A stretch of 64,000 bases of DNA from Endoryza sp044226045 (GCA_044226045.1 JBGAHR010000007.1:1-64000); one strand, 5' to 3'; shown: positions 33,611-41,718, numbered from the stretch's first letter. Notes: a model not told the origin generated them from the sequence alone. Numbers and translations: made by a program.

Positions 33611-34028
33611 AATCACTGTTGTCCGGGGAAAACTCGGAGAGCGCAATTGGTCAATGAGCCAATGGGCCAATTTGCCAATGAACAGCAAACCCCTAACTAT
33701 AAACAGCAAACTGAATTTCAACAATAGCCGGGCTTTATCTCTACCGCTGTTCACCACCGAAGAACTAATTGAATTAGTCGCTCCCGCTCTCACTCCCGCT
33801 CACCTAAAGTAGCCGGGCTGTATATCGGCCTCGGTCGGTCGCCTTTTTTTGGCGAAACAAAAAAAGTCCCGTCAGAGGCTCACCGGAAAAGACCTCTCTC
33901 GTATACTTCCCCTCCCGCTCTCGCTCCCGCTCACATAAAGGGGGGCTCATTTCTCAAAAAGTGGCAAAAAGATGATTATTTCAGCTTAATAGGTTGGACT
34001 TCGACACTTTCCCCGGACAACACTGATT
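33611..34028 (-). mobile_element. Dispersed terminal-inverted-repeat element, copy B (complete, inverted, 418 bp)
   Basis: Begins AATCACTGTTGTCCGGGG and ends with the complement of AATCAGTGTTGTCCGGGG at 34028. In reverse orientation to copies A and C. The terminal ~80 bases at the 34.0-kb end match copies A and C almost base for base. The middle differs: two blocks of the CCCGCTCTC/GCTCCCGCTC hexamer type (33779-33806 and 33909-33935) are present, and the left arm of the GGGACTTTTTTT hairpin is lost, so only GGCGAAAC plus AAAAAAAGTCCC remains. The frame conserved in A and C is broken here. Confidence 0.7.
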
Positions 34029-34232
34029 GCGTAATTGGAAAATTGACCAATTGCGTATTCCATCCGTCATCCGTAATTCGTAATTCGTAATCCGTAATCC
34101 GTTATTGCATTGACTAATTGGCAAATTGACGAATTGACCAATTGCATATTCCATCCGTCATCCGTAATTCGTAATCCGTAATTGCATTGACTAATTGGCA
34201 AATTGACGAATTGACTAATTCCTCAACCGCTC
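34029..34232. repeat. Tandem word arrays right of element copy B
   Basis: Two tandem units (about 34046-34135 and 34136-34222) share the order attgaccaattgc, then tattccatccgtcatccg, then taattcgtaat, then gcattgactaattggc, then aaattgacgaattgac. These are the same words as at 6.6 and 56.2 kb. Together with the element they fill the ~1.2-kb gap between the T9SS gene and the haloperoxidase-like gene. Nothing coding. Confidence 0.75.
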
Positions 34233-34284
34233 TCACAGTCATATTTCTGGACTTTTTAGCATAGTGCTGCGGTTTCTGCCTTTT

Positions 34285-34292
34285 TAGATTTG
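34285..34292 (+). promoter_or_regulatory. -7 box candidate for the haloperoxidase-like gene
   Basis: TAGATTTG matches TAnnTTTG, ~200 bases upstream of the gene. No matching TTG at the right spacing was seen, so the assignment is weak. Confidence 0.3.
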
Positions 34293-34490
34293 TGATCTCA
34301 ACAAATAAAAATACATGAGATCAGTAAAGTTCACCCGTAGTCCCCGGTCACCCGGCTTTCAAACCCTTTTCTATCCTGAAGCTGTTATGGAAAGGATCAT
34401 AATGGCGGTGGGAAGAATGATTTCGAAAATCGTGATAACTCTGATAGTAGCGATTCATTTCATTCTTCATCAAAATTGATAAACCTTACA

Positions 34491-35798
34491 ATGAAAAAGT
34501 TTTTTGCGATCGTGCTTACTGTACTGGCCGTATCCTGCCATAAAAACAATTATGAATATCCCCAGACGCGTCAGCCAGACGCTTCGCTGGTAAAAGACTG
34601 GATATCGCTTCAATTGCGATTGATTAAAAACACAACCGGTGTTACCCATGTTGCCTATTCGAGACCATTTGCCTATTCAGGTGTAGCCATGTATTACGCT
34701 ATTTTAAAAGCGGAGGCATTGAATAAACAGGGTCATCCGGGTAACCAGGAAGCCGGGCATGCCAAACAGCTCTATGGGCCTATATCAGCCAATGCGGCGA
34801 TGGCAACCACACTTCGTTTTTTCTATGGTAATAAAATGGAAAACCGGAACTGGATCGACTCACTCGAACAAGCCTATTTCGAAAAATATGCAAGCGCTAC
34901 CTCTCATAGTATGGATGAGCAGGCCTCACAACAACTGGGCGTTACAATGGCTAACCAGGTAATTGAGTGGAGCAAGCTGGATGGCGCTGGTCAGGCTTCC
35001 ATTCCATATACACCACAAGGCCCGGGCTATTGGGAGCCGACAGCACCGGCTTATGCGGCGGCAGCGGTACCGGGATGGGGTAATAACCAGACAATTCTCG
35101 CAGAGAGCCTGCAGGGAATTCAAATTCCGATGCCCTTAACATTTTCTACCCAGCCCAATTCGGCTTTTTACCTGATGGTGAAGGAAGTTTTGGACATTTC
35201 CAAACAACTGACGAATGAACAGAAGGCCATTGCGACTTATTGGGATGATGCACCGAATGGAAAATACCTTACCGTATTCGGTCACTGGTTCAACATACTC
35301 AGGCAATCGCTCGAAAAAAGAAACCTGCCTTTGAACAAAGCGGCACTGGCTTATCTCCAGCTGGGTATCTCCATGAATGAAGCCGGAATATATTGCTGGA
35401 AAGCAAAATTTACCTATCACCAGATTCGGCCTATCACTTATATCAGAAAATATATGGGGGAAGAGAACTGGAGCTCTTATATAGTTACCCCTGCGCATCC
35501 TGAGTACCCGGCGGCACATGCCACATTATCAGGTGCTGCTGCCGCCGCTCTTACTGCGCACTTCGGAAAAAATTTCGCATTCACCGATCATTCCTATGAT
35601 GACCTGGGAATGCAGGCCAGAAGTTTTGCTGGTTTCGATGCGGCAGCAGAAGAAGCGGGTATGTCCAGGGTTTATGGTGGAATCCATTACAAACCATCCG
35701 TAGTCGCCGGACTGGCGGCCGGAAAGGCAGTGGCCAACAATGTTGACCAGCTCCTGAAGTTACCTTTCCACCTGTTGCTGCCAGGTGATATCAAATAG
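34491..35798 (+). CDS. PAP2/vanadium-haloperoxidase-like lipoprotein
   Basis: From ATG at 34491 the protein begins MKKFFAIVLTVLAVSCHKNN, a lipoprotein signal with the lipobox Cys at residue 17. The fold of vanadium-dependent haloperoxidase/PAP2 proteins is visible: RPITYIRKYM, then TPAHPEYPAAHATLSGAAAAAL (PAP2 motif 2, usually PSGH), then MSRVYGGIHYKPSVVAGLAAGKAVA (motif 3, SR-x5-H). The Asp that usually follows His in motif 3 is replaced by Lys-Pro. Members act as phosphatases or haloperoxidases; which applies here is not decidable. Two residues upstream starts exist (34476) but lack a lipoprotein signal at the terminus. Confidence 0.85.
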   Translation: MKKFFAIVLTVLAVSCHKNNYEYPQTRQPDASLVKDWISLQLRLIKNTTGVTHVAYSRPFAYSGVAMYYAILKAEALNKQGHPGNQEAGHAKQLYGPISANAAMATTLRFFYGNKMENRNWIDSLEQAYFEKYASATSHSMDEQASQQLGVTMANQVIEWSKLDGAGQASIPYTPQGPGYWEPTAPAYAAAAVPGWGNNQTILAESLQGIQIPMPLTFSTQPNSAFYLMVKEVLDISKQLTNEQKAIATYWDDAPNGKYLTVFGHWFNILRQSLEKRNLPLNKAALAYLQLGISMNEAGIYCWKAKFTYHQIRPITYIRKYMGEENWSSYIVTPAHPEYPAAHATLSGAAAAALTAHFGKNFAFTDHSYDDLGMQARSFAGFDAAAEEAGMSRVYGGIHYKPSVVAGLAAGKAVANNVDQLLKLPFHLLLPGDIK

Positions 35799-35828
35799 AC
35801 GACCGAGGAATCATTATACAGAAAGTGT

Positions 35829-35860
35829 AATGCTCCTGCCTTCGGGCAGGGGCATTATCC
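35829..35860 (+). terminator. Hairpin after the haloperoxidase-like gene
   Basis: AATGC-T-CCTGCC, loop TTCG, GGCAGG-G-GCATT: 12 pairs including one G-U with a stable UUCG loop, 31 bases after the stop. The following U-tract is poor. Confidence 0.6.
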
Positions 35861-35862
35861 TG

Positions 35863-35893
35863 TTGAAACAATTAATCGTTAATAGTAGTTTTG
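35863..35893 (+). promoter_or_regulatory. Bacteroidota promoter for the GNAT gene
   Basis: TTG (35863-35865), 20-base spacer, TAGTTTTG (35886-35893) fits TTG-N19-20-TAnnTTTG. The start site would fall near 35898-35900, which places the first ATG (35895) upstream of transcription and makes ATG 35901 the usable, essentially leaderless start. Confidence 0.55.
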
Positions 35894-35900
35894 TATGAAT

Positions 35901-36437
35901 ATGAACAACTCCCCATTGCAAATAAGGAATGCAAAAGCCAATGAATTTGATCGCGTAGGTGAGCTGATGGTAGAAGTGTATAGCGCATTGGAAGGCTTTC
36001 CCAAACCGGCGGACCAGCCTGCATACTACCAGTTATTGAGAAATGTAGGCCAACTGGTTCAAAAGCTCGGCGTGGAGATCCTGGTGGCCGTCGACAGCGA
36101 GGAAAGGGTCCTAGGAGCCGTTGTATATTTTAATGATATGCAGTATTACGGATCCGGAGGGACTGCCACGCAGGAGAAGAATGCCGCCGGATTTCGTTTA
36201 CTCGCAGTTGATCCGGTCGCCAGAGGCCGGGGGATCGGTAGATTGCTGACAGAAGCCTGCATCAGCAAAGCCAGGTATCAAAACCTTTCTCAATTGATCA
36301 TTCACTCCACCCGTGCCATGCAAATCGCCTGGAAGATGTATGAATCGATCGGATTCCAACGTTCATCCGATCTTGATTTCAACCAGCAAAATCTCGAAGT
36401 TTTTGGTTTCCGGTTAAAACTTAGGGAGCCGGCTTGA
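35901..36437 (+). CDS. GNAT-family N-acetyltransferase
   Basis: The domain spans the whole protein: LQIRNAKANEFDRVGELMVEVY (motif C region), AAGFRLLAVDPVARGRGIGRLLTEACISKA with the acetyl-CoA pyrophosphate loop R-G-R-G-I-G-R (Q/R-x2-G-x-G/A type), then AMQIAWKMYESIGFQRSSDLDF (motif B). Substrate unknown. ATG 35895 would add Met-Asn but lies before the predicted transcription start. The 3' end overlaps the convergent DUF4242 gene by 17 bases. Confidence 0.88.
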   Translation: MNNSPLQIRNAKANEFDRVGELMVEVYSALEGFPKPADQPAYYQLLRNVGQLVQKLGVEILVAVDSEERVLGAVVYFNDMQYYGSGGTATQEKNAAGFRLLAVDPVARGRGIGRLLTEACISKARYQNLSQLIIHSTRAMQIAWKMYESIGFQRSSDLDFNQQNLEVFGFRLKLREPA

Positions 36438-36687
36438 ACTCGGCTACAATTTCATAAACATTATTGATCGGGAATTGACAGGATTTGGCATGTTCCCTTA
36501 CAGCTGATTCTGATTCGGCCAGGTGAATACAAAAGATGGCATCTTCGGTAATGTATGATATCTCCCACTGATAGTGACGGGTCATATTAAGGATTGTTTC
36601 TGTCGAAGTTCGGGTCAACATTTCAATTTCCGCGCTTGTCAGGTTAAAAGCGCCTGGTAGTTTTCTTTCGATCAGAAATTTTTTCAT
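36421..36687 (-). CDS. Single DUF4242-domain protein (nickel-binding SCO4226-like)
   Basis: 88 residues that match the DUF4242 layout: KKFLIERKLPGAFNLTSAEIEMLTRTSTETILNM, then WEISYITEDAIFCIHLAESESAVREHAKSCQFPINNVYEIV. The family is a ferredoxin-like fold; the Streptomyces member SCO4226 binds nickel. Here there is no signal peptide, in contrast to the exported tandem copy at 40.2 kb. The gene lies downstream of the LuxR-type regulator on the same strand, but has its own candidate operator between the two (36743-36771). Confidence 0.8.
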   Translation of the reverse strand: MKKFLIERKLPGAFNLTSAEIEMLTRTSTETILNMTRHYQWEISYITEDAIFCIHLAESESAVREHAKSCQFPINNVYEIVAEFKPAP

Positions 36688-36742
36688 GATTCACCATTAA
36701 GTATCCAAGTTGATTAATTCCCGGACTACTTCGGCCAGAGAA

Positions 36743-36771
36743 ATTCCCTAATTTAATTTGAGGATTCCCTA
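36743..36771 (-). promoter_or_regulatory. Direct-repeat operator TAGGGAAT-N13-TAGGGAAT before the DUF4242 gene
   Basis: On the minus strand two perfect copies of TAGGGAAT (36771-36764 and 36750-36743) are spaced 21 bp start to start, 55 bases upstream of the DUF4242 ATG. The first copy overlaps the TAG stop codon of the LuxR-type gene. The same motif, with the same orientation and nearly the same spacing, lies before the rightward genes at 39.5 kb. Confidence 0.6.
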
Positions 36772-39366
36772 TTTTAATATTCCCAGTCTTTCCGCTTCAC
36801 CGACCGCCTTCACGCGGGAAGAAACATCCAGTTTGAAGAGAATGGATGATATATGATGATCCACTGTTTTGGGTGAAATGAACAGGCTCGAGGCAATTTC
36901 CTTGTTGGCAGCGCCGGTCTTCAGCAACTGAAGGATATCCAGTTCCCGGGTGGTAAGTTGGGCAGGATTGTTCCGGGTACTGTTGCGCATGCCCCTGGGG
37001 ATTTTCGATTGACCGCTTTCCCTGAGTTCTTCTTTCAGTTTCCGGATCACTGCCTTGGCCTGCATGTTTTCAAGCAGGGTGATCGATTGCTTCTTTTCAG
37101 TATCTGAACCTTCAAAAAGGAGAATCGCTTTTTCCAAAGCACATCCAAACATTTTTTCGAAATAGCCATCTGCTATTTTCGAGTGATTACGTTCCTGTTC
37201 GAATTGCTGGTATAGCTGGTTTATGTCCAGGTGATCGGGCCTGGATTTCTTCAACCAGTAAACTGTCTGGAGGGTCTGGTCATTCAACCCTGTATGCCGG
37301 AGCATGGAAACAGCAGTGGCGATTTCCGCTTCACTCATCACACATTGATTGTTCAACCATTCGTATTGCGATAACGCGAGTGCAACCGGAAGGATTCTTT
37401 GCGCTTCTTCTGTGATAAATGCCAACTGCTTGGCTTCATTCAATAAGGCGATACCGGCCTGGTTATCTTGCCAGGTATCGAGTGTGCCCAGGATAAACAG
37501 CGCATTGATCTTGACAATACTGGTTAAGTCCGGAAACTCCAGTAAGGATTCCGCTACCGTTTTTGCTTCCGCCAGCCTGCCTGTCTCCAGCAATAACCGG
37601 GCTTTCCATCCCAGTTTGTATCGCATCCAGGAATGTAGATCCTTGTCGAGGCAATACTGAATTCCTTTTGCCAGGTAGGTTTCAGCTTTTTCATATTGCC
37701 GGGTGGAGGTAAAATTGGCGATGATATTGGTATAAGCCCTGGCAGCATGTTCTTGTGCATCGTGTTGTAATGCCAGGTCGAGGCTCTCCAGTAAATTGCT
37801 GAAACCTTCCTTTTCATGCCCGGGTTTTGCCATCTGCGCAGCCCCAACGTTGTTGAGTGCATGAGAAAGTATATCCGGATTATTCAGTTCTCTTCCCATT
37901 TCAATGGCCTGGTTGCCCCAATACAGCGTATCCTCAAATTCGGCGGACAGCATTTTCAATTGTGAAAGATTGCTATAGGCCATCGCTTTTTCAGGACTGT
38001 TTGGCTCGTTTTCGAATAACTGAATAGCTTCCATGGCATATCTGATGGATTCTTTCCTGTTACCAAAAAACCACCAAAGCCTGGAAAGAAATCTGATGGA
38101 ATTGCCGATCCGCGTATTATTCCCCATGGTTTGGTGAAGGCGGAGGGCCTTGCCGGTGTATATAATAGCGTCTTCGATCTGGTTGGTCAGATAACATTCA
38201 TAGGAATAAGATTCGTACAGGCTGATCAGTGTTTCAGGATTCTTGTCTTCATTAAAATCGATCGCGGTCTTGTAAAGTTTGGCCGCCTGTGTATGCGCAG
38301 CCAGTGAGGCGGCCTGTTTTGCAGCCTGTGGAGCATATTTTGCTACCAGGGAGTTGTCTCCTGCGTTGGTGGCATAGTGAACAATCCGTTCAATAGCGCC
38401 TTCCCGGATAAACCGGTCGAGAAAGGATTCCAGTATTTTTTTGTTCAATTGAATTCTTCGCAAGGGAGAGATGGAGCTTTCAATGGTTCTGCGGAACAGT
38501 TCATGTTTATAAACAACCTTGTCATTTCTGATCAGGAGAATGCCATGTGTTACACATTTGTCAAGCACCAGTTCCCAGTCTGTATCCAGGGTGGCGAGTA
38601 TGTTGGTCTCCATACCTTCCGGCATGATCGATAACATTTCCCATATATCGCGGGTTTTGCCGACCAGTGGATTGAACAGGGCCAGCACCGCATCTTTGAT
38701 ATTGTCGGGTATCTCTTCACGGTAGGAAGCCAGCATTTCCGTCACATAAAAGGGATTGCCTCCGGTAATTTCATAGAGGTTTTCTCCGCTATATCCCCGT
38801 TCCCGGGCCAGTTTCTCTACGGTAGCTCTGCTGAACGCAGGCAGGGATATCCGGGAAAAACTGTCTCTTGGCAGTTCGCCCATCACATTTCGCAACGGGT
38901 GATTGCAGGAAGCTTCAAACTCCCGGCAACTCATCAATAATAAAGATGAAGAATGATTGATCCTCCTGGAGAAAAATTTTATGAAGTCGAGCGTGGCCTC
39001 ATCTGCCCAATGCACATCTTCAATAATAAAAATAGAAGGCACATTCGTTGAAGTGAAGGCATCATAAACTGCTGCGAACAGGTCGGTTCTGGAGGTGAAT
39101 GAACTAAGATTGGAGGCCAGTTCGCGGTTAATCTTGTACGCCAGATCATAAACCGGTCCCAATGGCCGTGGGGTATATAAGGAATCACAAAATGAAACAA
39201 ATACACTGGATTGACTTTTTACCTGTTCTGCAAAATGCCTGATCAGGGAAGTCTTGCCGGTACCGGCTTCTCCCAGGATAAAAAAACTGCGCCCTTCGCC
39301 TTGTGTGGCTTTTGAGAATCCATTCAGCAAGATTTCAAGTTGCGTTTCACGCTCCAGTAATTGCAT
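36769..39366 (-). CDS. Large AAA-ATPase/TPR regulator with LuxR-type HTH (LAL/MalT-like)
   Basis: 865 residues in STAND-type order. An N-terminal AAA domain has Walker A GEAGTGKT at 32-39 and Walker B IFIIEDVHWAD near 115-126. A helical middle with TPR-like repeats runs ~330-720 (for example KAMAYSNLSQLKMLSAEFEDTLYWGNQAIEMG). The C-terminal LuxR HTH is at ~800-865 (LTTRELDILQLLKTGAANKEIASSLFISPKTVDHHISSILFKLDVSSRVKA). Such proteins switch on transcription when an effector is bound and ATP-dependent oligomers form. It divides two DUF4242 genes and is divergent from a three-gene exported-protein operon, which are its likely targets. Confidence 0.93.
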   Translation of the reverse strand: MQLLERETQLEILLNGFSKATQGEGRSFFILGEAGTGKTSLIRHFAEQVKSQSSVFVSFCDSLYTPRPLGPVYDLAYKINRELASNLSSFTSRTDLFAAVYDAFTSTNVPSIFIIEDVHWADEATLDFIKFFSRRINHSSSLLLMSCREFEASCNHPLRNVMGELPRDSFSRISLPAFSRATVEKLARERGYSGENLYEITGGNPFYVTEMLASYREEIPDNIKDAVLALFNPLVGKTRDIWEMLSIMPEGMETNILATLDTDWELVLDKCVTHGILLIRNDKVVYKHELFRRTIESSISPLRRIQLNKKILESFLDRFIREGAIERIVHYATNAGDNSLVAKYAPQAAKQAASLAAHTQAAKLYKTAIDFNEDKNPETLISLYESYSYECYLTNQIEDAIIYTGKALRLHQTMGNNTRIGNSIRFLSRLWWFFGNRKESIRYAMEAIQLFENEPNSPEKAMAYSNLSQLKMLSAEFEDTLYWGNQAIEMGRELNNPDILSHALNNVGAAQMAKPGHEKEGFSNLLESLDLALQHDAQEHAARAYTNIIANFTSTRQYEKAETYLAKGIQYCLDKDLHSWMRYKLGWKARLLLETGRLAEAKTVAESLLEFPDLTSIVKINALFILGTLDTWQDNQAGIALLNEAKQLAFITEEAQRILPVALALSQYEWLNNQCVMSEAEIATAVSMLRHTGLNDQTLQTVYWLKKSRPDHLDINQLYQQFEQERNHSKIADGYFEKMFGCALEKAILLFEGSDTEKKQSITLLENMQAKAVIRKLKEELRESGQSKIPRGMRNSTRNNPAQLTTRELDILQLLKTGAANKEIASSLFISPKTVDHHISSILFKLDVSSRVKAVGEAERLGILK

Positions 39367-39469
39367 GGTGCTTTTGAATTGTGTGTCGATAAACTATACG
39401 GTCGTTTGATAATGCTGCTAATTCAGTAATAACCAGTGAGAGCGTTTCTTCGGTCTGCCAACTCCAATT

Positions 39470-39507
39470 TAGGGATTCAAAGGGTTAAAATTAGGGAATA
39501 TTCCCTA
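39470..39507 (+). promoter_or_regulatory. Operator TAGGGATT-N14-TAGGGAAT plus inverted copy between divergent genes
   Basis: TAGGGATT (39470-39477) and TAGGGAAT (39492-39499) repeat directly at 22 bp, and the second is fused to its complement ATTCCCTA (39500-39507), making a perfect 16-bp palindrome. The site is almost exactly midway: about 103 bases from the LuxR-type ATG on the left and 104 from the lipoprotein ATG on the right. It could therefore control both the regulator itself and the operon. Confidence 0.6.
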
Positions 39508-39611
39508 TAGAATTCCATCAGTATCGCCACAGTTTTGTACCGTCAATTTTATGGAGACAAACGCAAACAATTGTTTGCCAACCTCTCTAAACACATTAAC
39601 AAACCTTAGTT

Positions 39612-40208
39612 ATGAAAGTCTTTAAGCAATTATTGAGTGAACACACACAAATTTTGAGCGGACTGTCGCGCCTGGTGATTATCCTGATCGCTGCGACTAC
39701 CCAGTTAGTGGTATTTGATTCCTGTAACAAGAGTAATGACAATCCCGAACAGGAGGCTGCCAGGTCCTGGGAAAACAAAGTAAGGCAGGAAGCCGGGTTG
39801 ACCGAAACCACGATTACGGAATTAAAAGCTGCCAGGTCTGCTTCTGCCAGGTACCAGAATCTGAATAACGCGCTGGCGGACGGTTATGCGGATATCAATG
39901 TAGTGCGGCCAAATATGGGTTATCATTTCTTAAGGAATGCGCTTTTGGATACCGTTTTCGACCCCGCGAAACCAGAGATCCTGGTATATAACAAGAACGA
40001 GCAAAACCAGTATTCGCTGGTAGCAGTGGAATATGCAGTTCCTATTAACCTGCGCCCGCTTAGTGCCCCTCCCGGATTTACCGGAGACAAGGATGTATGG
40101 AAGTTCGATACCGATTTCGGCTTATGGTTGCTGCATGCCTGGGTTTGGGAATACAATCCCGATGGCGTGTTTAAACCCAATAACCCGGCTGTTCATGTTC
40201 ATCAATAA
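39612..40208 (+). CDS. Predicted lipoprotein of an unnamed family, first gene of a regulated operon
   Basis: 198 residues. A hydrophobic stretch at ~18-35 ends FDSC, a lipobox-like site with Cys38, so it is probably a lipoprotein with an unusually long leader. The conserved body reads NALADGYADINVVRPNMGYHFLRNALLDTVFDPAKPEILVYNKN, then LVAVEYAVPINL, then FGLWLLHAWVWEYNPDGVF and a terminal His-x-His. I recall similar uncharacterised proteins in proteobacteria and Bacteroidota that sit with DUF3455 genes, but no function. The His/Asp/Trp-rich conserved residues suggest a metal or oxygen-linked role, which is speculation. Confidence 0.65.
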   Translation: MKVFKQLLSEHTQILSGLSRLVIILIAATTQLVVFDSCNKSNDNPEQEAARSWENKVRQEAGLTETTITELKAARSASARYQNLNNALADGYADINVVRPNMGYHFLRNALLDTVFDPAKPEILVYNKNEQNQYSLVAVEYAVPINLRPLSAPPGFTGDKDVWKFDTDFGLWLLHAWVWEYNPDGVFKPNNPAVHVHQ

Positions 40209-40242
40209 GTATTCAATTTATCAATCTTAAAATAAAAAAATC

Positions 40243-40860
40243 ATGAAACTTTCCTCTGTTTTGATTCCCGTCGGTCTGTTCTGTATGTTTCAAATTCAAT
40301 CAATCGCTCAATCCGGTTCAGCATCCGGTGGAAAAAAACTGTACATGGATGTACACTATTTGCCTGCCGGTAAAGTGAATTTCCAGGATGTAGCCAATGC
40401 TCACCTTAAAGACCTGGCAACCCAGAAAAAATTTGGGGTAGAGTTCATCAAGTTCTGGGTAGATGAAAAGAAAGGAAGGGTGTATTGTCTTTCTTCTGCT
40501 CCGGATACAGCCATGATCGTCGCCACCCATCGTGAAGCGCATGGATTGCTTCCGCAGGATATTTTGGAAGTCACTGCGGGGCAGGAAGCCGATCCAAAGA
40601 TGGACGGAAACTACTACCTGGATATCCATGAACTGGGAGCAGGAAATGTAAAAGCGATAGATGTAGCCAAAGCACATGAAAAAGACCTGGCTGTTCAGGG
40701 AAACTATGGTGTAAACTTCCTTAACTACTGGGTAGATGAAAAGAAAGGAGTAGTAATGTGTCTTTCGCAGTCGCCCGATGCTCAAAAAGTGATTGAAGCC
40801 CATAAAAAAGCACATGGTTTGATTCCTGTGTCTGTTGAATTGGTTAAGCAGGGACAGTAG
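40243..40860 (+). CDS. Exported tandem DUF4242-domain protein
   Basis: The 205-residue protein has a signal peptide (MKLSSVLIPVGLFCMFQIQS, cleavage after IAQ). Two DUF4242 repeats follow at ~30-113 and ~120-203. They align closely: AHLKDLATQKKFGVEFIKFWVDEKKGRVYCLS against AHEKDLAVQGNYGVNFLNYWVDEKKGVVMCLS, each followed by ATHREAHGLLP or EAHKKAHGLIP. The paired His residues could bind metal, as in nickel-binding SCO4226. The product is periplasmic. It follows the lipoprotein gene by 34 bases and precedes the DUF3455 gene. Confidence 0.85.
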   Translation: MKLSSVLIPVGLFCMFQIQSIAQSGSASGGKKLYMDVHYLPAGKVNFQDVANAHLKDLATQKKFGVEFIKFWVDEKKGRVYCLSSAPDTAMIVATHREAHGLLPQDILEVTAGQEADPKMDGNYYLDIHELGAGNVKAIDVAKAHEKDLAVQGNYGVNFLNYWVDEKKGVVMCLSQSPDAQKVIEAHKKAHGLIPVSVELVKQGQ

Positions 40861-40935
40861 TCATCAAACTAATTCGAATGGTAGGCATCTGGAAATTAGT
40901 AGCATCCAGTAAAAAACATCAAAAATTTAAAAACA

Positions 40936-41583
40936 ATGTATAGCCTGAAATTGATCGTTTCGATCTTCATTATTGCCATTACGCTTTTTTCCGTTGCCTG
41001 CCGTCGCGAACAAATGCCTCAACCTGATTTCAACAACCTGGAAACAAGCTCCCAGTCGTTCAAGATGCCACATTCCGGAGCCAGGGGTTTTATTCTTGCC
41101 AGCGAAAGACTGACTATTCCTGCTGAAGTGTCGCTTCCTGCCGATCATAAAAAATATTGGAGAGTAGCGACCTATTACGCAAACGGTGTTCAGAAGTACA
41201 AGGCGCGTGAGAAAGCCGGACTGCCGGGCAATTACGAATGGGTATTCATTGCACCTTCAGCCAGTCTGTATGATATCCACAACCGAAAAGTAGGGACGCA
41301 TGGTGCGGGACCCTATTGGCAGATTTCACCGGCTGATTCCATTTTTGCAGAACAGTTTGTGCCGGCCAGAACGGCGGTCAGCCCGGATGCCAATTCCGTT
41401 GACTGGCTGCTGTTAAAGCCCAAAACGGGTAAAACACCCACTGGTATCTTTGGTCCGGTGTTGTTCATTCAGCGCATTGCAACAAAAGGGGGAAAAGCGC
41501 CGGCGCAACCACCATTGTCTGCAGAAGAGACCATTGATGTCAAGTATGAAGCAGTGTATCGATTCAGTGCACTGTATCCTTAA
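40936..41583 (+). CDS. DUF3455-domain lipoprotein
   Basis: 215 residues with lipoprotein signal ending FSVAC (Cys22). The DUF3455 pattern is clear: IPAEVSLPADHKKYWRVATYYANGVQKYKARE, then YEWVFIAPSASLYDIHNRKVGTHGAGPYW, then SVDWLLLKPKTGKTPTGIFGPVLFIQRIATKGGKAP and VKYEAVYRFSALYP. The family is known mostly from fungi and proteobacteria as secreted proteins; its role is unknown. It is the last gene of the operon started at 39612 and is followed by a terminator. Confidence 0.85.
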   Translation: MYSLKLIVSIFIIAITLFSVACRREQMPQPDFNNLETSSQSFKMPHSGARGFILASERLTIPAEVSLPADHKKYWRVATYYANGVQKYKAREKAGLPGNYEWVFIAPSASLYDIHNRKVGTHGAGPYWQISPADSIFAEQFVPARTAVSPDANSVDWLLLKPKTGKTPTGIFGPVLFIQRIATKGGKAPAQPPLSAEETIDVKYEAVYRFSALYP

Positions 41584-41608
41584 TCGAAGTAATACAGATT
41601 ATTAATAA

Positions 41609-41718
41609 GAAGTGCAGAGAACACTTCATTCAAGTTCGTATGTCGAGAGGTTCCACCATCCGGTTAACCGGGGGGGTGGTTGACCAGTCCTCCCGTTTCA
41701 ACGGGAGGGCTTTTTATT
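41609..41718 (+). terminator. Three hairpins ending in a terminator between the DUF3455 gene and GH97
   Basis: Hairpin 1 is GAAGTG/CACTTC (41609-41627). Hairpin 2 is CCACC...GGTGG around the perfect core CCGGTTAACCGG (about 41653-41680). Hairpin 3 is CCTCCCGT-TTCA-ACGGGAGG (41689-41708) followed by GCTTTTTATTTTTT, a strong intrinsic terminator. It most simply ends the DUF3455 operon, but two structured hairpins before a terminator, 70 bases upstream of GH97, could also be a leader that attenuates the sugar operon. Confidence 0.75.

Noticed and set aside
33365..33727. 120-residue frame with Glu-Thr repeats
   Set aside because: It crosses the strong terminator, the hexamer array and an element end; a repeat artefact.
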